64,000 bases of DNA from an uncultured Bacteroidales bacterium. GTDB lineage: Bacteria; Bacteroidota; Bacteroidia; Bacteroidales; Paludibacteraceae. Where the stretch lies: NCBI GenBank assembly GCA_902774185.1, contig CACYHE010000005.1:33325-97324 (forward strand), read 5' to 3'. The position numbers and the translations under genes are program-made. The notes below the pieces were generated by a model. It saw only the letters and a list, made by a program, of their open reading frames with translations, made no database searches and was not told the origin of the DNA. Shown piece after piece: positions 1 to 11,100 of this stretch (position 1 is the stretch's first letter; each line of letters opens with the position of its first letter).

Positions 1-2
1 AT

Positions 3-2939
3 ACTTACAAGTTCGACCATTGGAACAATGTGCCGGCTACGGCAACAGACAATGTGACGAACATCGAAGCAGTGTTCACGCGTTCGACCAATACCTATAA
101 GGTTATATGGAAGAACGGCGATGTTACGCTTGAGACGGATGAGCATGTGGCGTATGGTGTGACACCTCACTTTGATGGTGAGACTCCGACGAAGGCGGCA
201 GATGCACAATACACTTATACATTCAGTGGCTGGTCGCCTGCGATTAGTAGTGTTGAGGGTAATGTTACCTATACTGCTCAGTTCAATAGTACAAAGAACA
301 AGTACATGATTACGTTCAAGAACGGAGAGAATGTCCTACAGAGTGGTGAAGTAGAGTATGGTGCGACACCTCACTATGATGGTGAGATTCCGACGAAGGC
401 GGCAGATGCACAATACACTTATACGTTCAGTGATTGGTCGCCTGCTATTGTAGCTGTAACAGGTGCAGCGACATACACTGCTCAGTTCGGTAGTACGGTG
501 AACGAATACACCATCACTTGGGTGGACGGCAATGGTGAGACCTTGAAGACCGAGCAGGTAGCGTATGGTCAGACTCCTGCCTATACGGGTGAAACTCCGA
601 CCAAGACTGCAACGGCTCAATACACGTACACATTCAATAACACATGGTCGCCTGCGATTGTTGCTGTAACGGGCGAGGCTACCTATACTGCTCAATTCGG
701 AAGCACCATCAACCAATATACTCTGACTGTAGCGACGAATAATGCTGAATGGGGTACAGTAGACGGTGGTGGATTGTATGATTACAATTCAGCGCATACT
801 ATTACGGCTTCGCCGAATCCAGGCTTTAAGTTCGTGAAGTGGAATGACGATGACACGAATGCTTCGCGTGAAGTGACCGTAACGGCGGATGTGACATTTA
901 CGGCTATATTTGACTATGATATAGCGGACTATACCGTTAGGCACTGGCAACAGAATATCGATAATGATGAGTATACCGAGGTGGTTGCAGATAGGCAAAC
1001 GAACCTTTCCGGAACGATCGGAACGCTTACCAATGCTGTTGCTAAGAGTTATACCGGCTTTGATGCTCTGCCGTTCGATCAAGAAACGATTGCTGTCAGT
1101 GGTACGGAAGTAAATATCCGCTACAACCGCAAGACCTATCTCATTAAGTGGGATGTGAAGTTGAAGGGAGAGCAGGAGGTATATGAAGAGGAGACCTTGC
1201 GTTATGGTGCTATGCCTAATTATGGAGAAGATCCGACTAAGGAACAAAGCGTAAGCCAGGTATATGCATTCAGCGGATGGAGTCCGACCCCGTATGCGGT
1301 TGATAAGGATCAAACGTATAATGGTTCGTTCAATGTATCTCCTCGTCCGTACACGATTTCTTTCGTCAATGACGATAATACGACTGTTCTGCAATCGTCA
1401 GAAGTGGGCTTTGGCAGTAGTCCTACGTATAGCGGTACTCCGGTCAGCAAGATAGATACATCATATGTATTTATCGGGTGGACACCTGCGATTGAATTAG
1501 TATCCGGAGAAGCAACATACGTGGCAACCTATAAACGTACCGTAGCACCCCTTGAGGTAACGAATGGTAATACGGAACCAGTTAGCATGGATACGGAGAC
1601 GACCAAGACCACTATCCATGAAGGTGGTACGTTGAGTGTGGCATCGGGTATGACGCTGACAACCGATATTCTTATCTTGGAGGCTTCGGCTTCGAATTCC
1701 GGTCAGATAACAGGTGCAGGAAATGTAGAAGTGAAAGCTTCAACAGGAAAAGCATACTTCGATTTGAAACTCAATACTCCTGCTCGTCACTGGCATGCGT
1801 TCGGTGTGCCTTGGGCAGTGAATCTGACTACCGACCCGCTGACGGAGGTAGAGACCGGTCGTACGCTGACGCTCGGTAGTCATTATGAGATCGTGTACTA
1901 CGATACGCGCACCCGTGCTACACAAGGTCCGGGATCGAACTGCTGGAAGTACCTCAAGCACTATGATCAGGAAGGTCAGCCGATAGACGAGATGACTCCG
2001 GGTAAGGGATACATGATTGCCTTTACTTGTTCGGTACAGACCGTACGCTTCGTCAAGAAGGAAGATGCTCCTGTTCTCTACAATGGTGAAGTGACTGTGT
2101 CGGCAGAAGGAGAGGGAACCAATCGGGGTATCAACGCCGTTGCTAACCCGATGGCTTATCATGCTAAAATGACGCTTGCCGGCGTAGGTCAAGTTCACGA
2201 TGGTGGAGAGATCGGTAGCGACGGATATGATCCTGTTACTATTGAAGGAATGAACTATATCGTAGGTAAGACGGTGTATGTGCAAGTAGATGATGAGCAG
2301 ACCCTCACTCCGACGAACGGTATATCTCATGCGGTAGCAGCCGCTCCGGTTCGCCGTGCTCCGAAAGCAACGGATAAAAAATATCTCGTATTGGAAGACT
2401 ACTACACTGTATCACTGACGAATGCCAGCGGCACGGGTACCAAACTCTATGTTCTTCCGGAAGAAGACAAAGAGGACAAGTACGTCATCGGTCATGACCT
2501 CGTGAAGATGGGTATGAGTACCAAGAAACCGCAGATCTGGGTGAACCGTTATGGTGTGAACTTAGGTCTGAACACGACCGCCCCGGTTAACGAGACAGCC
2601 GAGTTTCCGGTTAACCTCTATGCTCCGACCGCAGGTGATTATACAATTACAAATAACCAATCACCAATGACAAGTGAAGAGTATGTCGTTTATCTGACGC
2701 AGAACGGTGAGGCGATTTGGAACTTGAGCGATGCGCCGTACGTAACCTCGTTGCCGGCAGGAACGAACAAGACCTATGGCCTGCGCTTGACTGCCCGCAA
2801 GAGCCCGACTATCGCTACCGGTGTAGATGAAGCAGTGGTGGATGCCAAGAACGAGATCCGCAAGGTACTCATTGATGACAAAGTATTCATCATTCGTGAG
2901 GGTAATGTTTATAGTATTGACGGTCAATTAGTGAAATGA
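3..2939 (+). CDS. Secreted protein with Listeria-Bacteroides repeats (5' end missing)
   Basis: The frame is open to the window edge, so the N-terminus lies outside; the GTG at 30 is not a credible start. From the visible start there are three tandem Listeria-Bacteroides (Flg_new) repeats of about 65 residues, each ending in a WSPAI..V.G..TYTAQF pattern. Then come a related domain of about 70 residues (TVDGGG, SPNPGFKF), a divergent module, and two more degenerate repeats. A C-terminal beta-rich region of about 450 residues follows. The last 30 residues (RKVLIDDKVFIIREG, YSIDGQLVK) resemble the tails of the genes at 4938 and 6879. Such proteins are surface or adhesin-like in Bacteroidetes; no enzyme motif is visible. 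It is the first gene of a plus-strand run. Bases 2642-2675 carry an in-frame word repeat (TITNNQSPMT). Family is sure, role is not. Confidence 0.85.
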   Translation, partial: TYKFDHWNNVPATATDNVTNIEAVFTRSTNTYKVIWKNGDVTLETDEHVAYGVTPHFDGETPTKAADAQYTYTFSGWSPAISSVEGNVTYTAQFNSTKNKYMITFKNGENVLQSGEVEYGATPHYDGEIPTKAADAQYTYTFSDWSPAIVAVTGAATYTAQFGSTVNEYTITWVDGNGETLKTEQVAYGQTPAYTGETPTKTATAQYTYTFNNTWSPAIVAVTGEATYTAQFGSTINQYTLTVATNNAEWGTVDGGGLYDYNSAHTITASPNPGFKFVKWNDDDTNASREVTVTADVTFTAIFDYDIADYTVRHWQQNIDNDEYTEVVADRQTNLSGTIGTLTNAVAKSYTGFDALPFDQETIAVSGTEVNIRYNRKTYLIKWDVKLKGEQEVYEEETLRYGAMPNYGEDPTKEQSVSQVYAFSGWSPTPYAVDKDQTYNGSFNVSPRPYTISFVNDDNTTVLQSSEVGFGSSPTYSGTPVSKIDTSYVFIGWTPAIELVSGEATYVATYKRTVAPLEVTNGNTEPVSMDTETTKTTIHEGGTLSVASGMTLTTDILILEASASNSGQITGAGNVEVKASTGKAYFDLKLNTPARHWHAFGVPWAVNLTTDPLTEVETGRTLTLGSHYEIVYYDTRTRATQGPGSNCWKYLKHYDQEGQPIDEMTPGKGYMIAFTCSVQTVRFVKKEDAPVLYNGEVTVSAEGEGTNRGINAVANPMAYHAKMTLAGVGQVHDGGEIGSDGYDPVTIEGMNYIVGKTVYVQVDDEQTLTPTNGISHAVAAAPVRRAPKATDKKYLVLEDYYTVSLTNASGTGTKLYVLPEEDKEDKYVIGHDLVKMGMSTKKPQIWVNRYGVNLGLNTTAPVNETAEFPVNLYAPTAGDYTITNNQSPMTSEEYVVYLTQNGEAIWNLSDAPYVTSLPAGTNKTYGLRLTARKSPTIATGVDEAVVDAKNEIRKVLIDDKVFIIREGNVYSIDGQLVK

Positions 2940-2944
2940 GAATT

Positions 2945-3082
2945 ATGAAAAAGAAACTATATAGTCGTCCTCAAATTGAGGTAGTGAGTGTCAATACTTT
3001 GTTGTTGCAAGCATTCGGAGCGGCAAGTATGCCGCAAGATCCATTTAGTGCTGCTCCTCAAAACAGAGTGAAAGTGTTCTAA
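2945..3082 (+). CDS. 45-residue peptide of the short Bacteroidales MKK-peptide type
   Basis: This short ORF starts with ATG five bases after the preceding stop and ends two bases before the next ATG, so it fits an operon slot exactly. The product begins MKKKLYSRPQIEVVSVNT and continues LLLQAFGAASMPQ, then a Pro/Ala/Gln tail. Small peptides of the form MKK-Y-x-P-x-[IV]-E-V followed by a hydrophobic patch are often seen in Bacteroidales beside surface-protein genes. Their function is unknown to me. There is no classical signal peptide, though residues 17-27 are mildly hydrophobic. That the gene is real rests on its spacing and recognisable opening; the role is open. Confidence 0.6.
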   Translation: MKKKLYSRPQIEVVSVNTLLLQAFGAASMPQDPFSAAPQNRVKVF

Positions 3083-3084
3083 TT

Positions 3085-4926
3085 ATGAAAAGACTGTCAC
3101 ATATGCTATGCGTGTGCGCGTTCTTATTAGGAACGTGCTTGCATGCGTATGCAGGAATGCCCGGTTCGTCCTGTACGGATGCTATTCCGATGGGCACAGA
3201 TTATAGAGCGGATGTCAGAAATGGACAGACCATATGGTATTCCGCATGGACATTTGACTTGCCATTAACGGTAACATTCGCGCCTGAAAACGGGGCAGAT
3301 GATCCTGCTCCGGAAGTGGAGATGGATTTTACTTGTATCTCAGGGTATTATGCGGATAGTATTCTTTGTTCTTTGTTCTGCAAAACCAGTGGATCAAGCG
3401 GTATAGATATGGGTTTGCCGCACAAACCGAATTTGAATAGCGGGACTCAGGACGATGGAACGTTCGTATATTATCTGTCACTAGGAAAAAAATATCGTGA
3501 TTTACTTCTGCAATTCGGCATAAGTTATAATGTGGAGGTCTATGTGAAAGTGACGTATAAGAGCAACGGTACCATTAGTCTCGCACCTGATGACCTATTC
3601 TCTAACTGTGTGGATAAGGCGAAGTTTATACGTTATGGGGATACGGTTCTTTTAGCAGCGAATGATACCAACCGTCACGTCATTTTCCCATTTTTACAGT
3701 GGCAAGAAGACACCGTTATCTATAAATGGACAGGTACTGAACCATGTGAAGTGGTTGTTGCCAATACTTGCAAATTCTTCGTGTATGACCACAATGATGG
3801 CAATATCATCGATAGAAAGGAGATTGCACCGGGGGATTCTGTGAGAGTGAAAGCAACAGAAATATACGATTGGGTACATAATGAGGTATTTAAAAGTGAA
3901 GCCGGTATGTACTTTGCGAAAATTCAAAGTGATGCCCCCGGAGTGCTTACAGTCGTAAAAGCTGCTCAAGCAGCTCCGGATGGGCATGCGACGTTACTGA
4001 GATATGACAAGACTTACCCATTGGATGCCAATTCCAAAGACGTATATGCTATTCCCCGCTCATGGGACGGAAATGTGATGTTCACAGCCTCCACATCCCA
4101 TTTGTTCACTATGGTGTTTTCTAAAACAGCGGCTTTTGGAGCGTCCGATACACTCAAAGTCTATTCGTTTGACAAGACGGAAAATGGACGATGGAAAGGC
4201 GTTCCCAGTGAAGATATGAAGGCATGTTGGAATCAAATTCCGATTAGTCAGCAGTATATGTATATACGTTTTATTTGTACAGAGGCAACAACTGTCACTC
4301 CGGAACGCTGGAGGGTATCCGAGTGTTTTACAAAAACACTAAACACTGCGGTTAGTCCGGGGCAAACATTTTTAATAGATAAGGGCTCATCCAAGGTCTA
4401 TCGTTTCTCTTATGTACAATGGGTAAGAGGAGATATGACCATCTCTTTTAGTTTGTCTTCTGCATGCAATGTCTATCTGGCGAATACCTGTAATATGAAT
4501 ACATCTCGGTCTGATGCGGACTATTGGCTGCGATATAAACAGGCAGTTAAAAGTTCCCAACCGCTTGTCATTCCCAAAGAGGAAATTGTCGGTTGGGCAG
4601 ACAAAATAGATGAAGAGGGGAACTTTTATGCCATTTTCAATTCTAATGCAATCAGTACAAACCGAAAAATTACGGTTACAACCAGCGCGACTCCTGAGGT
4701 TGACCCTACCTATCCGGCATCTTCTATTGCGGTGGCATGTGATGAGCATAATCAGGTGTATGTAATAGTAAAGCAAAAGCAAACGATTATCATCAAGAAT
4801 GAGGCGGGAGTAGATGTAAAAACTATTCCGGATGCACAGCCGGACACGAAATATTCTCTTGCGGAATTGCCCGCAGGGAAATATTCATTGCAAGCAGAAA
4901 ACGAAACAATCGAAATACAACTGTAA
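3085..4926 (+). CDS. Secreted multi-module surface protein, unknown function
   Basis: The start is an ATG two bases after the small peptide gene, giving a clean signal peptide (hydrophobic core CVCAFLLGTCL, cleavage near YAG at residue 24). The 613-residue product holds three loosely similar beta-sandwich-like modules, each opening with a Cys followed by a stretch ending in a Trp or Phe-rich strand (SSCTDAIPMG, NCVDKAKFIR, ECFTKTLNTA). The 1760-residue neighbour uses comparable modules. The C-terminus (LAELPAGKYSLQAENETIEIQL region) resembles the last strands of a T9SS type A sorting domain, suggesting export to the surface, but this is an inference. No catalytic motif is visible. It sits mid-operon, 11 bases before the next gene. 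Confidence 0.75.
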   Translation: MKRLSHMLCVCAFLLGTCLHAYAGMPGSSCTDAIPMGTDYRADVRNGQTIWYSAWTFDLPLTVTFAPENGADDPAPEVEMDFTCISGYYADSILCSLFCKTSGSSGIDMGLPHKPNLNSGTQDDGTFVYYLSLGKKYRDLLLQFGISYNVEVYVKVTYKSNGTISLAPDDLFSNCVDKAKFIRYGDTVLLAANDTNRHVIFPFLQWQEDTVIYKWTGTEPCEVVVANTCKFFVYDHNDGNIIDRKEIAPGDSVRVKATEIYDWVHNEVFKSEAGMYFAKIQSDAPGVLTVVKAAQAAPDGHATLLRYDKTYPLDANSKDVYAIPRSWDGNVMFTASTSHLFTMVFSKTAAFGASDTLKVYSFDKTENGRWKGVPSEDMKACWNQIPISQQYMYIRFICTEATTVTPERWRVSECFTKTLNTAVSPGQTFLIDKGSSKVYRFSYVQWVRGDMTISFSLSSACNVYLANTCNMNTSRSDADYWLRYKQAVKSSQPLVIPKEEIVGWADKIDEEGNFYAIFNSNAISTNRKITVTTSATPEVDPTYPASSIAVACDEHNQVYVIVKQKQTIIIKNEAGVDVKTIPDAQPDTKYSLAELPAGKYSLQAENETIEIQL

Positions 4927-4937
4927 AAACGAACAAC

Positions 4938-6875
4938 GTGGAGAGTCCTGTTTTACATATTATACGTCCGCTGGTGATGGGCATGTTGCTCATGATCACT
5001 CGGCCTTGTTTGGCACTACAACCGGCAGGAACCACTGCCGATAGAGCTACGCGTGTGACCGATATCACTGAACTGACTGTGCAGAGTGGAAGCAATTATA
5101 TTCGTATAGCCCCAAATAACTTACCGGCTACGATTTTCTACATGCCGGATACTGCCTTCGGTCCTCTTCCTGTAGCGATGGTGACCGGAGATACCCTTCC
5201 TGCTCAAGTGCTGTTTGCGAACTGCCACATGACGTGGAAGTGGGAACTGCAGGAGGATGAAACAACAAAGATCGTGGAGATTAAGGCACACGAAGATGCA
5301 ATCATTCGAGTGGAACCACGTATGTGTACCATCACGTATAGTGATACGATAGCGGCAGAATGTGGCGGTGTCGAATGGTACGGCCAATGGTATGATAAGA
5401 GCGGAGAGTATCCTGTTACATTAGTCAATGCGGAAGGTTGCGATTCAATTCATACGCTGCGTTTGACGGTCTATCAACCGCAGAACACCGATACAACCGC
5501 AGAGGTATGGGATAGTATCGTATGGTACGGAAAGACGTACAAGGAGAGCGGAGAATATCCGATTAACAAACAAGATGAGCACGAATGTGACTTTACGTAT
5601 ACGCTGAAATTAACGGTACATACCACCGCTCATGACACGTATCAGGAGACAGGATGCGATAGCATCATGTATAACGGCAAGAAATATACCGAATCCGGTG
5701 TGTATGCCGATACCATCTATGATGATTCAGGAAACCGTACCGCCATGGTGCTGAACTTTATAGTGAATCATTCTAATTCCGGAAGCGAGACGAAGTCGGC
5801 TTGCGGTTCCTACGAATGGGAAGGAGAGATCTTTAAAGCATCCGGAGATTATACAAAGAAGTTGACGAACGTAGCAGGTTGTGATTCTATCGCCACCTTA
5901 CACCTCACCATCCATACGCCGCAGGGCAATACCGATACCACAGCAGTTGCTTGGGACAGCATCATTTGGTACGGAAAGACGTACAAGGAGAGTGGCGAAT
6001 ACCTGATCTCCAAACAAGATGAACACGAATGCGACTATACGCATACCTTGAAGTTAACGGTACATACCACCACTCGGGATACGATTTCCGAGCACGGATG
6101 CGATAGTTTGATCTATGCGGAAAAGAAATACATCGAAGCCGGAGTCTATGTCTTGGATACGATTCCTACGTTCGATGAGAATAGAATTATCCATTATTTG
6201 GCAGTAACATTGGGTACCACGCTTCGGGATGAGAAAGAGGAGCCGGATCTATGCGGACGTTATATCGCACCTTCTGGTGCCGTATTTACGGAATCCGGCG
6301 TTTATAACGATACGACCTATCAGACAGACGGCTGTATGTCTATCCTTACGCTGCGGCTGCAGTTCCAGGATGATTGTACAGTATATGACACCGTCTATTT
6401 CTGCGAAGGACAAAACACCAAGCACTTGGAGCGTTGGAGCCCGGAGCATGCAACGTACTTTATACCGTATCGCTACGAGTCACCGGCAGAATGGGATTAT
6501 ATGGAAGGCGTTATTGTATCGCGAGAGACCTCACGTGCGTTGGTGGACTTGAAACGTGCAGAGCAGAACCTGTATGCCCATTATGTGGATAGTTTGACAT
6601 CGGTGACCAGTATCGTGTGGAGTTATCGTCTGCATGGTGCTTCTTCCTACAGTATCATCCAAACGACGGAAGAACCGCAATGGATAGAAACCGGTGTGGT
6701 GGCACTGACGGTGCGCTTCGTATGCGGACAGATGTTTACTACGGACTTTACAACCAATATCGAATCGATTAGTGATGATCGATTATCGAGCGGACAGAAA
6801 ATATTGCAAGACGGACAGATTATCATCATCCGTAACGGCATTAAATATAATCTACTTGGAACTAAACTTGAATAG
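4938..6875 (+). CDS. Secreted protein with repeated Cys/Trp modules and a short conserved tail
   Basis: The start is a GTG at 4938, giving a signal peptide with core PLVMGMLLMITRPCLA; an in-frame ATG at 4977 would cut into it. From about residue 105 the protein is built of modules of 40-75 residues with the pattern W-Y/E-G-x-x-Y/F-x-x-S-G-x-Y, then GCDSI and TL.LT, a fold often repeated in Bacteroidales surface proteins. Two long stretches, around residues 185-275 and 330-415, are near-duplicates (WYGKTYKESGEY, KQDEHECD), so they arose by internal duplication. The C-terminus QKILQDGQIIIIRNG then KYNLLG is shared with the next gene and, more loosely, with the first gene of the window. Likely exported by the T9SS or surface-held; function unknown. 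Four bases separate it from the next gene. Confidence 0.75.
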   Translation: MESPVLHIIRPLVMGMLLMITRPCLALQPAGTTADRATRVTDITELTVQSGSNYIRIAPNNLPATIFYMPDTAFGPLPVAMVTGDTLPAQVLFANCHMTWKWELQEDETTKIVEIKAHEDAIIRVEPRMCTITYSDTIAAECGGVEWYGQWYDKSGEYPVTLVNAEGCDSIHTLRLTVYQPQNTDTTAEVWDSIVWYGKTYKESGEYPINKQDEHECDFTYTLKLTVHTTAHDTYQETGCDSIMYNGKKYTESGVYADTIYDDSGNRTAMVLNFIVNHSNSGSETKSACGSYEWEGEIFKASGDYTKKLTNVAGCDSIATLHLTIHTPQGNTDTTAVAWDSIIWYGKTYKESGEYLISKQDEHECDYTHTLKLTVHTTTRDTISEHGCDSLIYAEKKYIEAGVYVLDTIPTFDENRIIHYLAVTLGTTLRDEKEEPDLCGRYIAPSGAVFTESGVYNDTTYQTDGCMSILTLRLQFQDDCTVYDTVYFCEGQNTKHLERWSPEHATYFIPYRYESPAEWDYMEGVIVSRETSRALVDLKRAEQNLYAHYVDSLTSVTSIVWSYRLHGASSYSIIQTTEEPQWIETGVVALTVRFVCGQMFTTDFTTNIESISDDRLSSGQKILQDGQIIIIRNGIKYNLLGTKLE

Positions 6876-6878
6876 ACA

Positions 6879-8150
6879 ATGAAACCTAATCTGTTAATTG
6901 CACTGATGTTGATGACATCGGTATGTGTCATGGCGGACAATACAGAACCGTCGGATGTTGTGGACTGCGATTCCTTAGCACGCTTCTATAATGCACAACC
7001 CTTCTTCTGTGACTGCGAATATGATTCTCATCCGTTCGCATTCCCGTTAGATACGGCTATTTCTGATACGGTGTGGTTCACCGCTACGGTGGAAGACCTC
7101 AAGCAGGGACTCTCTGCGTATTGGTTTTCCAACAGTTCCGTCACCATGGAGGTGTATGCCATATGTCAGAGTAGCGAACCTACCTTCACGTTGACGATTG
7201 GAGCCAATCAGATGCGGGAGATGGATATCAATACCATCAATAAGAAGATAGACGAGATGGGAAATGCCGCTTCGTTCATTTCGAACTTGACGCCGCATAT
7301 CCGTGTCTATCCGCGTAACGGTGGTTCCGGTCGCGTCTATTGCTATCCGTATGACAAAGGTCCGCATTCGACCTGCGAGGATCCGCTGGAGTTGCGCTAC
7401 GGTATGACTTACGTGTGCGATCATGCGGAGAATGTGTATCGTATGCCGTGGTCCAATATTACATCGACCGACAAGACTTTTATCGAATGGAAGCAACAAA
7501 AAAGTCAACCGGCAGATATATGGTTGACGGCAGGTGCATGCGATGGAGAAGAGATCGGTCGTGCGAAATTGACCGACTCGCTGCATGTCTATCAACCAAG
7601 CGTGGAAGCACTCAAAGCGGCACTTAGTGCTAAAAAGGATTTGTGGTTGCATGTCAAACATGCCAACAATATCACCGGTCGGGTACAGTTTTATAAGAAT
7701 CCGAAGTATTACGAACCGGCTGCTCCGGTAACGGGTTCTACGTGCGAAGGAAAGAAATTATCGGTGAACATGCGTTCTTATACGACAGACACAGCATTCA
7801 TCGATACGATCTGGATTGCACGGGATACCCTTCAGACGCAGGAAGTGAAGTTTACGTTCACGCCGCCCACTATGGAATTTGATACGGTGACTGTGAAAGC
7901 TACGGAATTGAACTACGGATATGTCCATACTTCGGGACATGTGCTGACTACCTATGGCGATACCATCATTGATATCACCAAAGCCAATACCTGTACGCGC
8001 CGAATCCAAGTGACGGTATTGGAAGAGGCACAGGGAATAGAAAACAAAAAGACGAATGTAGAAAGAAGAAAGATCATTGAGAACGGACAGTTGATTATCC
8101 TTATTGATGACCGCAAATACAATGTTTTAGGACAACAGATAGACAAATAA
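6879..8150 (+). CDS. Secreted protein with the same short C-terminal tail, unknown function
   Basis: The ATG start yields a signal peptide (LLIALMLMTSVCVMA, cleavage about residue 20). The 423-residue mature protein is Cys-rich in its first half (CDSLA, CDCEYDS, CQSSEP, STCEDP, ACDGEE) and carries three modules like those of its neighbours. The end, KIIENGQLIILIDD followed by KYNVLGQQ, matches the tail of the gene just upstream. That makes the tail a sorting or anchoring signal rather than part of a domain; this is inference. No enzyme motif is seen. The start lies 4 bases after the preceding stop and the next gene starts 5 bases after its own stop, so it is surely cotranscribed. Confidence 0.72.
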   Translation: MKPNLLIALMLMTSVCVMADNTEPSDVVDCDSLARFYNAQPFFCDCEYDSHPFAFPLDTAISDTVWFTATVEDLKQGLSAYWFSNSSVTMEVYAICQSSEPTFTLTIGANQMREMDINTINKKIDEMGNAASFISNLTPHIRVYPRNGGSGRVYCYPYDKGPHSTCEDPLELRYGMTYVCDHAENVYRMPWSNITSTDKTFIEWKQQKSQPADIWLTAGACDGEEIGRAKLTDSLHVYQPSVEALKAALSAKKDLWLHVKHANNITGRVQFYKNPKYYEPAAPVTGSTCEGKKLSVNMRSYTTDTAFIDTIWIARDTLQTQEVKFTFTPPTMEFDTVTVKATELNYGYVHTSGHVLTTYGDTIIDITKANTCTRRIQVTVLEEAQGIENKKTNVERRKIIENGQLIILIDDRKYNVLGQQIDK

Positions 8151-8154
8151 TTAC

Positions 8155-11100
8155 ATGAGACGAGTTTTATTACTAACCGTTGCGATACTGACGGCATTCA
8201 ACATGATGGCGAGCGGTACAGGGGACGGTAGTACCAAGGCAAACGCGATTGAGTTTGATTGGGGAAAGGGAAATGTACACACAGGAGGAATTAAGTGGTA
8301 TCGTGTGGACTTGGCTCCCCTCTATGAAGAGGAGAACCCGTCATTGAGTTTATACGTTACCAATCCGAGTCGCGACCAGGCGGTAAATGTGGACATGAAT
8401 GCGAATGTGGCAGGTGAGACGGAAACCAAACATTATACCATCGCTCCGCATGAGTTTCAGTCATACACCGCGAATGCAACGATGTTGGTGCGCATGCGTC
8501 AAACGGAGATTTATCTCACGCTTAATACCACCGGTGAAGTGCGCTTAAGCGCCAAGGTGTTCGAGACAACCGATCTGGATGAGACCTGTAAGGATGCCAA
8601 GACGCTTCGATGGAATACGGAGATGACGCAAACGCCGGGCTATGCAGCTTGGTGGAAAGTGGACTTAAAACCGGTTAAGAACGCCAATCGCAAAGATGCG
8701 AAAGTAACCATCACCAACACCGGTTCCCAAACTGTGAACCTGAGAGCCGGACAATCGCTTGACTGCCCTTCATCCGGTTTGACCAAGCGTTCGTATGAAC
8801 TGGCGCCGGGAGCATATATTACGGATACCATCCCGCAAAGTATGGTTACCGGCGTACAGCCCGATGAATTGTATTTTAGTATTGAGAATCTGGAGGCTCC
8901 GGTCAGCATCAAAGTGGAGTTGGTGGACCAACCGGAAGAAGCGATCATCTCGGCGACAGATCCGTACACCGTTCTGCATGTGACGGACACGATGAAGTTA
9001 CCGACAGGTGCAACCCTCTACCGTATCAAAGTGGCAGACATGGATTCGGTGGCGAAATACGAACCGGAATTCACCTATCGCAACGAGAGCGACGCGCCTG
9101 CCAAAGTAACTGTCAAGATGGCCTTCGGCGTGCCGGCATACGGTACCGGCAATACCGAGTATGATTTGGCTCCGGGACAAGAAGAAGTGGTGGTGTACAA
9201 GAAAAACATGCTGGCAAGTATGCAGGATGTGGAGTACATCTATCTTCTAACTATTGTCGAAGGGGATGTCCATTTCTACGGCCGTTTCAAGCATGTGCGC
9301 GAAGGAAAGGCTTGTAAAACCAATATTGACTTTAACTGGGAAACCGGTCACCGTCAGGAAGCACGTTCCACACAGTGGTATGCAGTCGATGTGGCAAATA
9401 CTCGTGATAATCTCCGAGATATCATACTTCACCTTGTCAACGAAGGTAATGCAACAGCTACCGTCAAGGGATCGTTGGCATTCTCATGTCCGTATATAGA
9501 CGTACAGGAAGTGACGCGTACGATTGCTGCGGATGGAAATGAAGTGACCCGTATGTTGGGTATCTCGTCCTATGCGATGATGACGGATACGATTTGGATA
9601 GGTCTGGAGACCGACCAGAACATCCGCTTTTGGGCAACGACACAATCTGCACCCATCAATGAGGATCCGGATACCATGTGCTATACTGCCGTGCCTTTCG
9701 ATTGGGAAGAAGGTGTGCTGCAGCATGCCGGAGATACCGTTTGGTACTGGATCAACATGGAAGAGGTGCGTGAGCGCTCAGCGAAGTTCCCGACCGTCTT
9801 TGTGCAGAACTTAAGCAATACCAATGCCGTCAAAATTGATGCGGAGTTATCGCTGGAGTGCCCGGATGAGTTGGAGAACGAGAAACGCACCATGACCATC
9901 GCTGCTAATGGCGCATACAGCCGTAAGTTATCGCGTAACCTGTTCGAGAACATCGTGCAGGACGAGATGTATCTCAGAGTGGTAGCTACCGAAGATATCT
10001 CTATTCAAGTACTGCTGACAGAGAAACCTGCCGGTAGTGATTGCGAGAGTGCCGTTACTTTCAACTGGACCTCCGGTAACCGACAGGATGCGAATACCAA
10101 CCTCTGGTACACCATTGACGTGCGCGAGGCAATTAAGGCGAAAGAGGACGTGCTCTTCACCCTTGAGAACGGAAACAACACGCTGAGCGATGTGATTTGG
10201 CAATTGGCTTACACCTGTCCGGATCCGGAAGCACCGTCTGTACAAAAATATACGATCGATCCGAAGGCGTCTTGTGAGATTCTCAAGCAGTATGCCGAGA
10301 TGAGGGAACTGCCAGATAGCATCCTCTATGTCAATCTGCAAGGTACAACCTCTTTATACTTATCCGCAGTGCGTATCGCATCCGATCCGTTCGAACCAAT
10401 CAGTGGCGCAGGATTGAAGATCGATACCATTTCGCTGAACGGCGAAGCGTTCACGACACAGATGACGGATACCGTATGGAAAGTGATCACAAAAGAGGAA
10501 GTAGTAGAGGCGCGTGAACTGCTGTCGCGTCTCATAATGACGCCGCAATTGGATTTCCAAAACACAAGCGATGAGGATGTGGTGGTGAAGATAGAGATTG
10601 CATACGGATTCCCGGTCAAGGATATCATGCGTTCTATCACAGTGACCGTTCCTGCCGGTGGTTCCCTTGCCCGAGTGCTGGATTGGAAGGCATTCAAGCA
10701 AGCCGTTACCTCCTATAAGGAAATCTATGCACGTATCACCATCCCCACTTCGGCGGCCGGTAAGATCAGCTATAAATCCACCATGGTGGATCCTTTCGAT
10801 GGAACAACCCGTGTGGAGGCTATGCCTTTCATGATGAACAAAGCGTACACACAAGACGCCATGACAGAGCGGTGGTACAAGTACAATTTCGCGAATCTGA
10901 AGAGTGACCAAGATCTATACGGAAAGCTTTTGGAGATGAAGACCGTCAATATAGGTGATGGCAAGGCAGAGGTTGAATTGGAGGTATATGAGGGTCTGTT
11001 ATCGGATGTGGATATGATTGACTACTATCTCGGAGATCGCGGTAAGCGGACCATCGGCAAAGGGGAGAAACAAACGCGTAAAATGCAGGCTGAGTATCTG

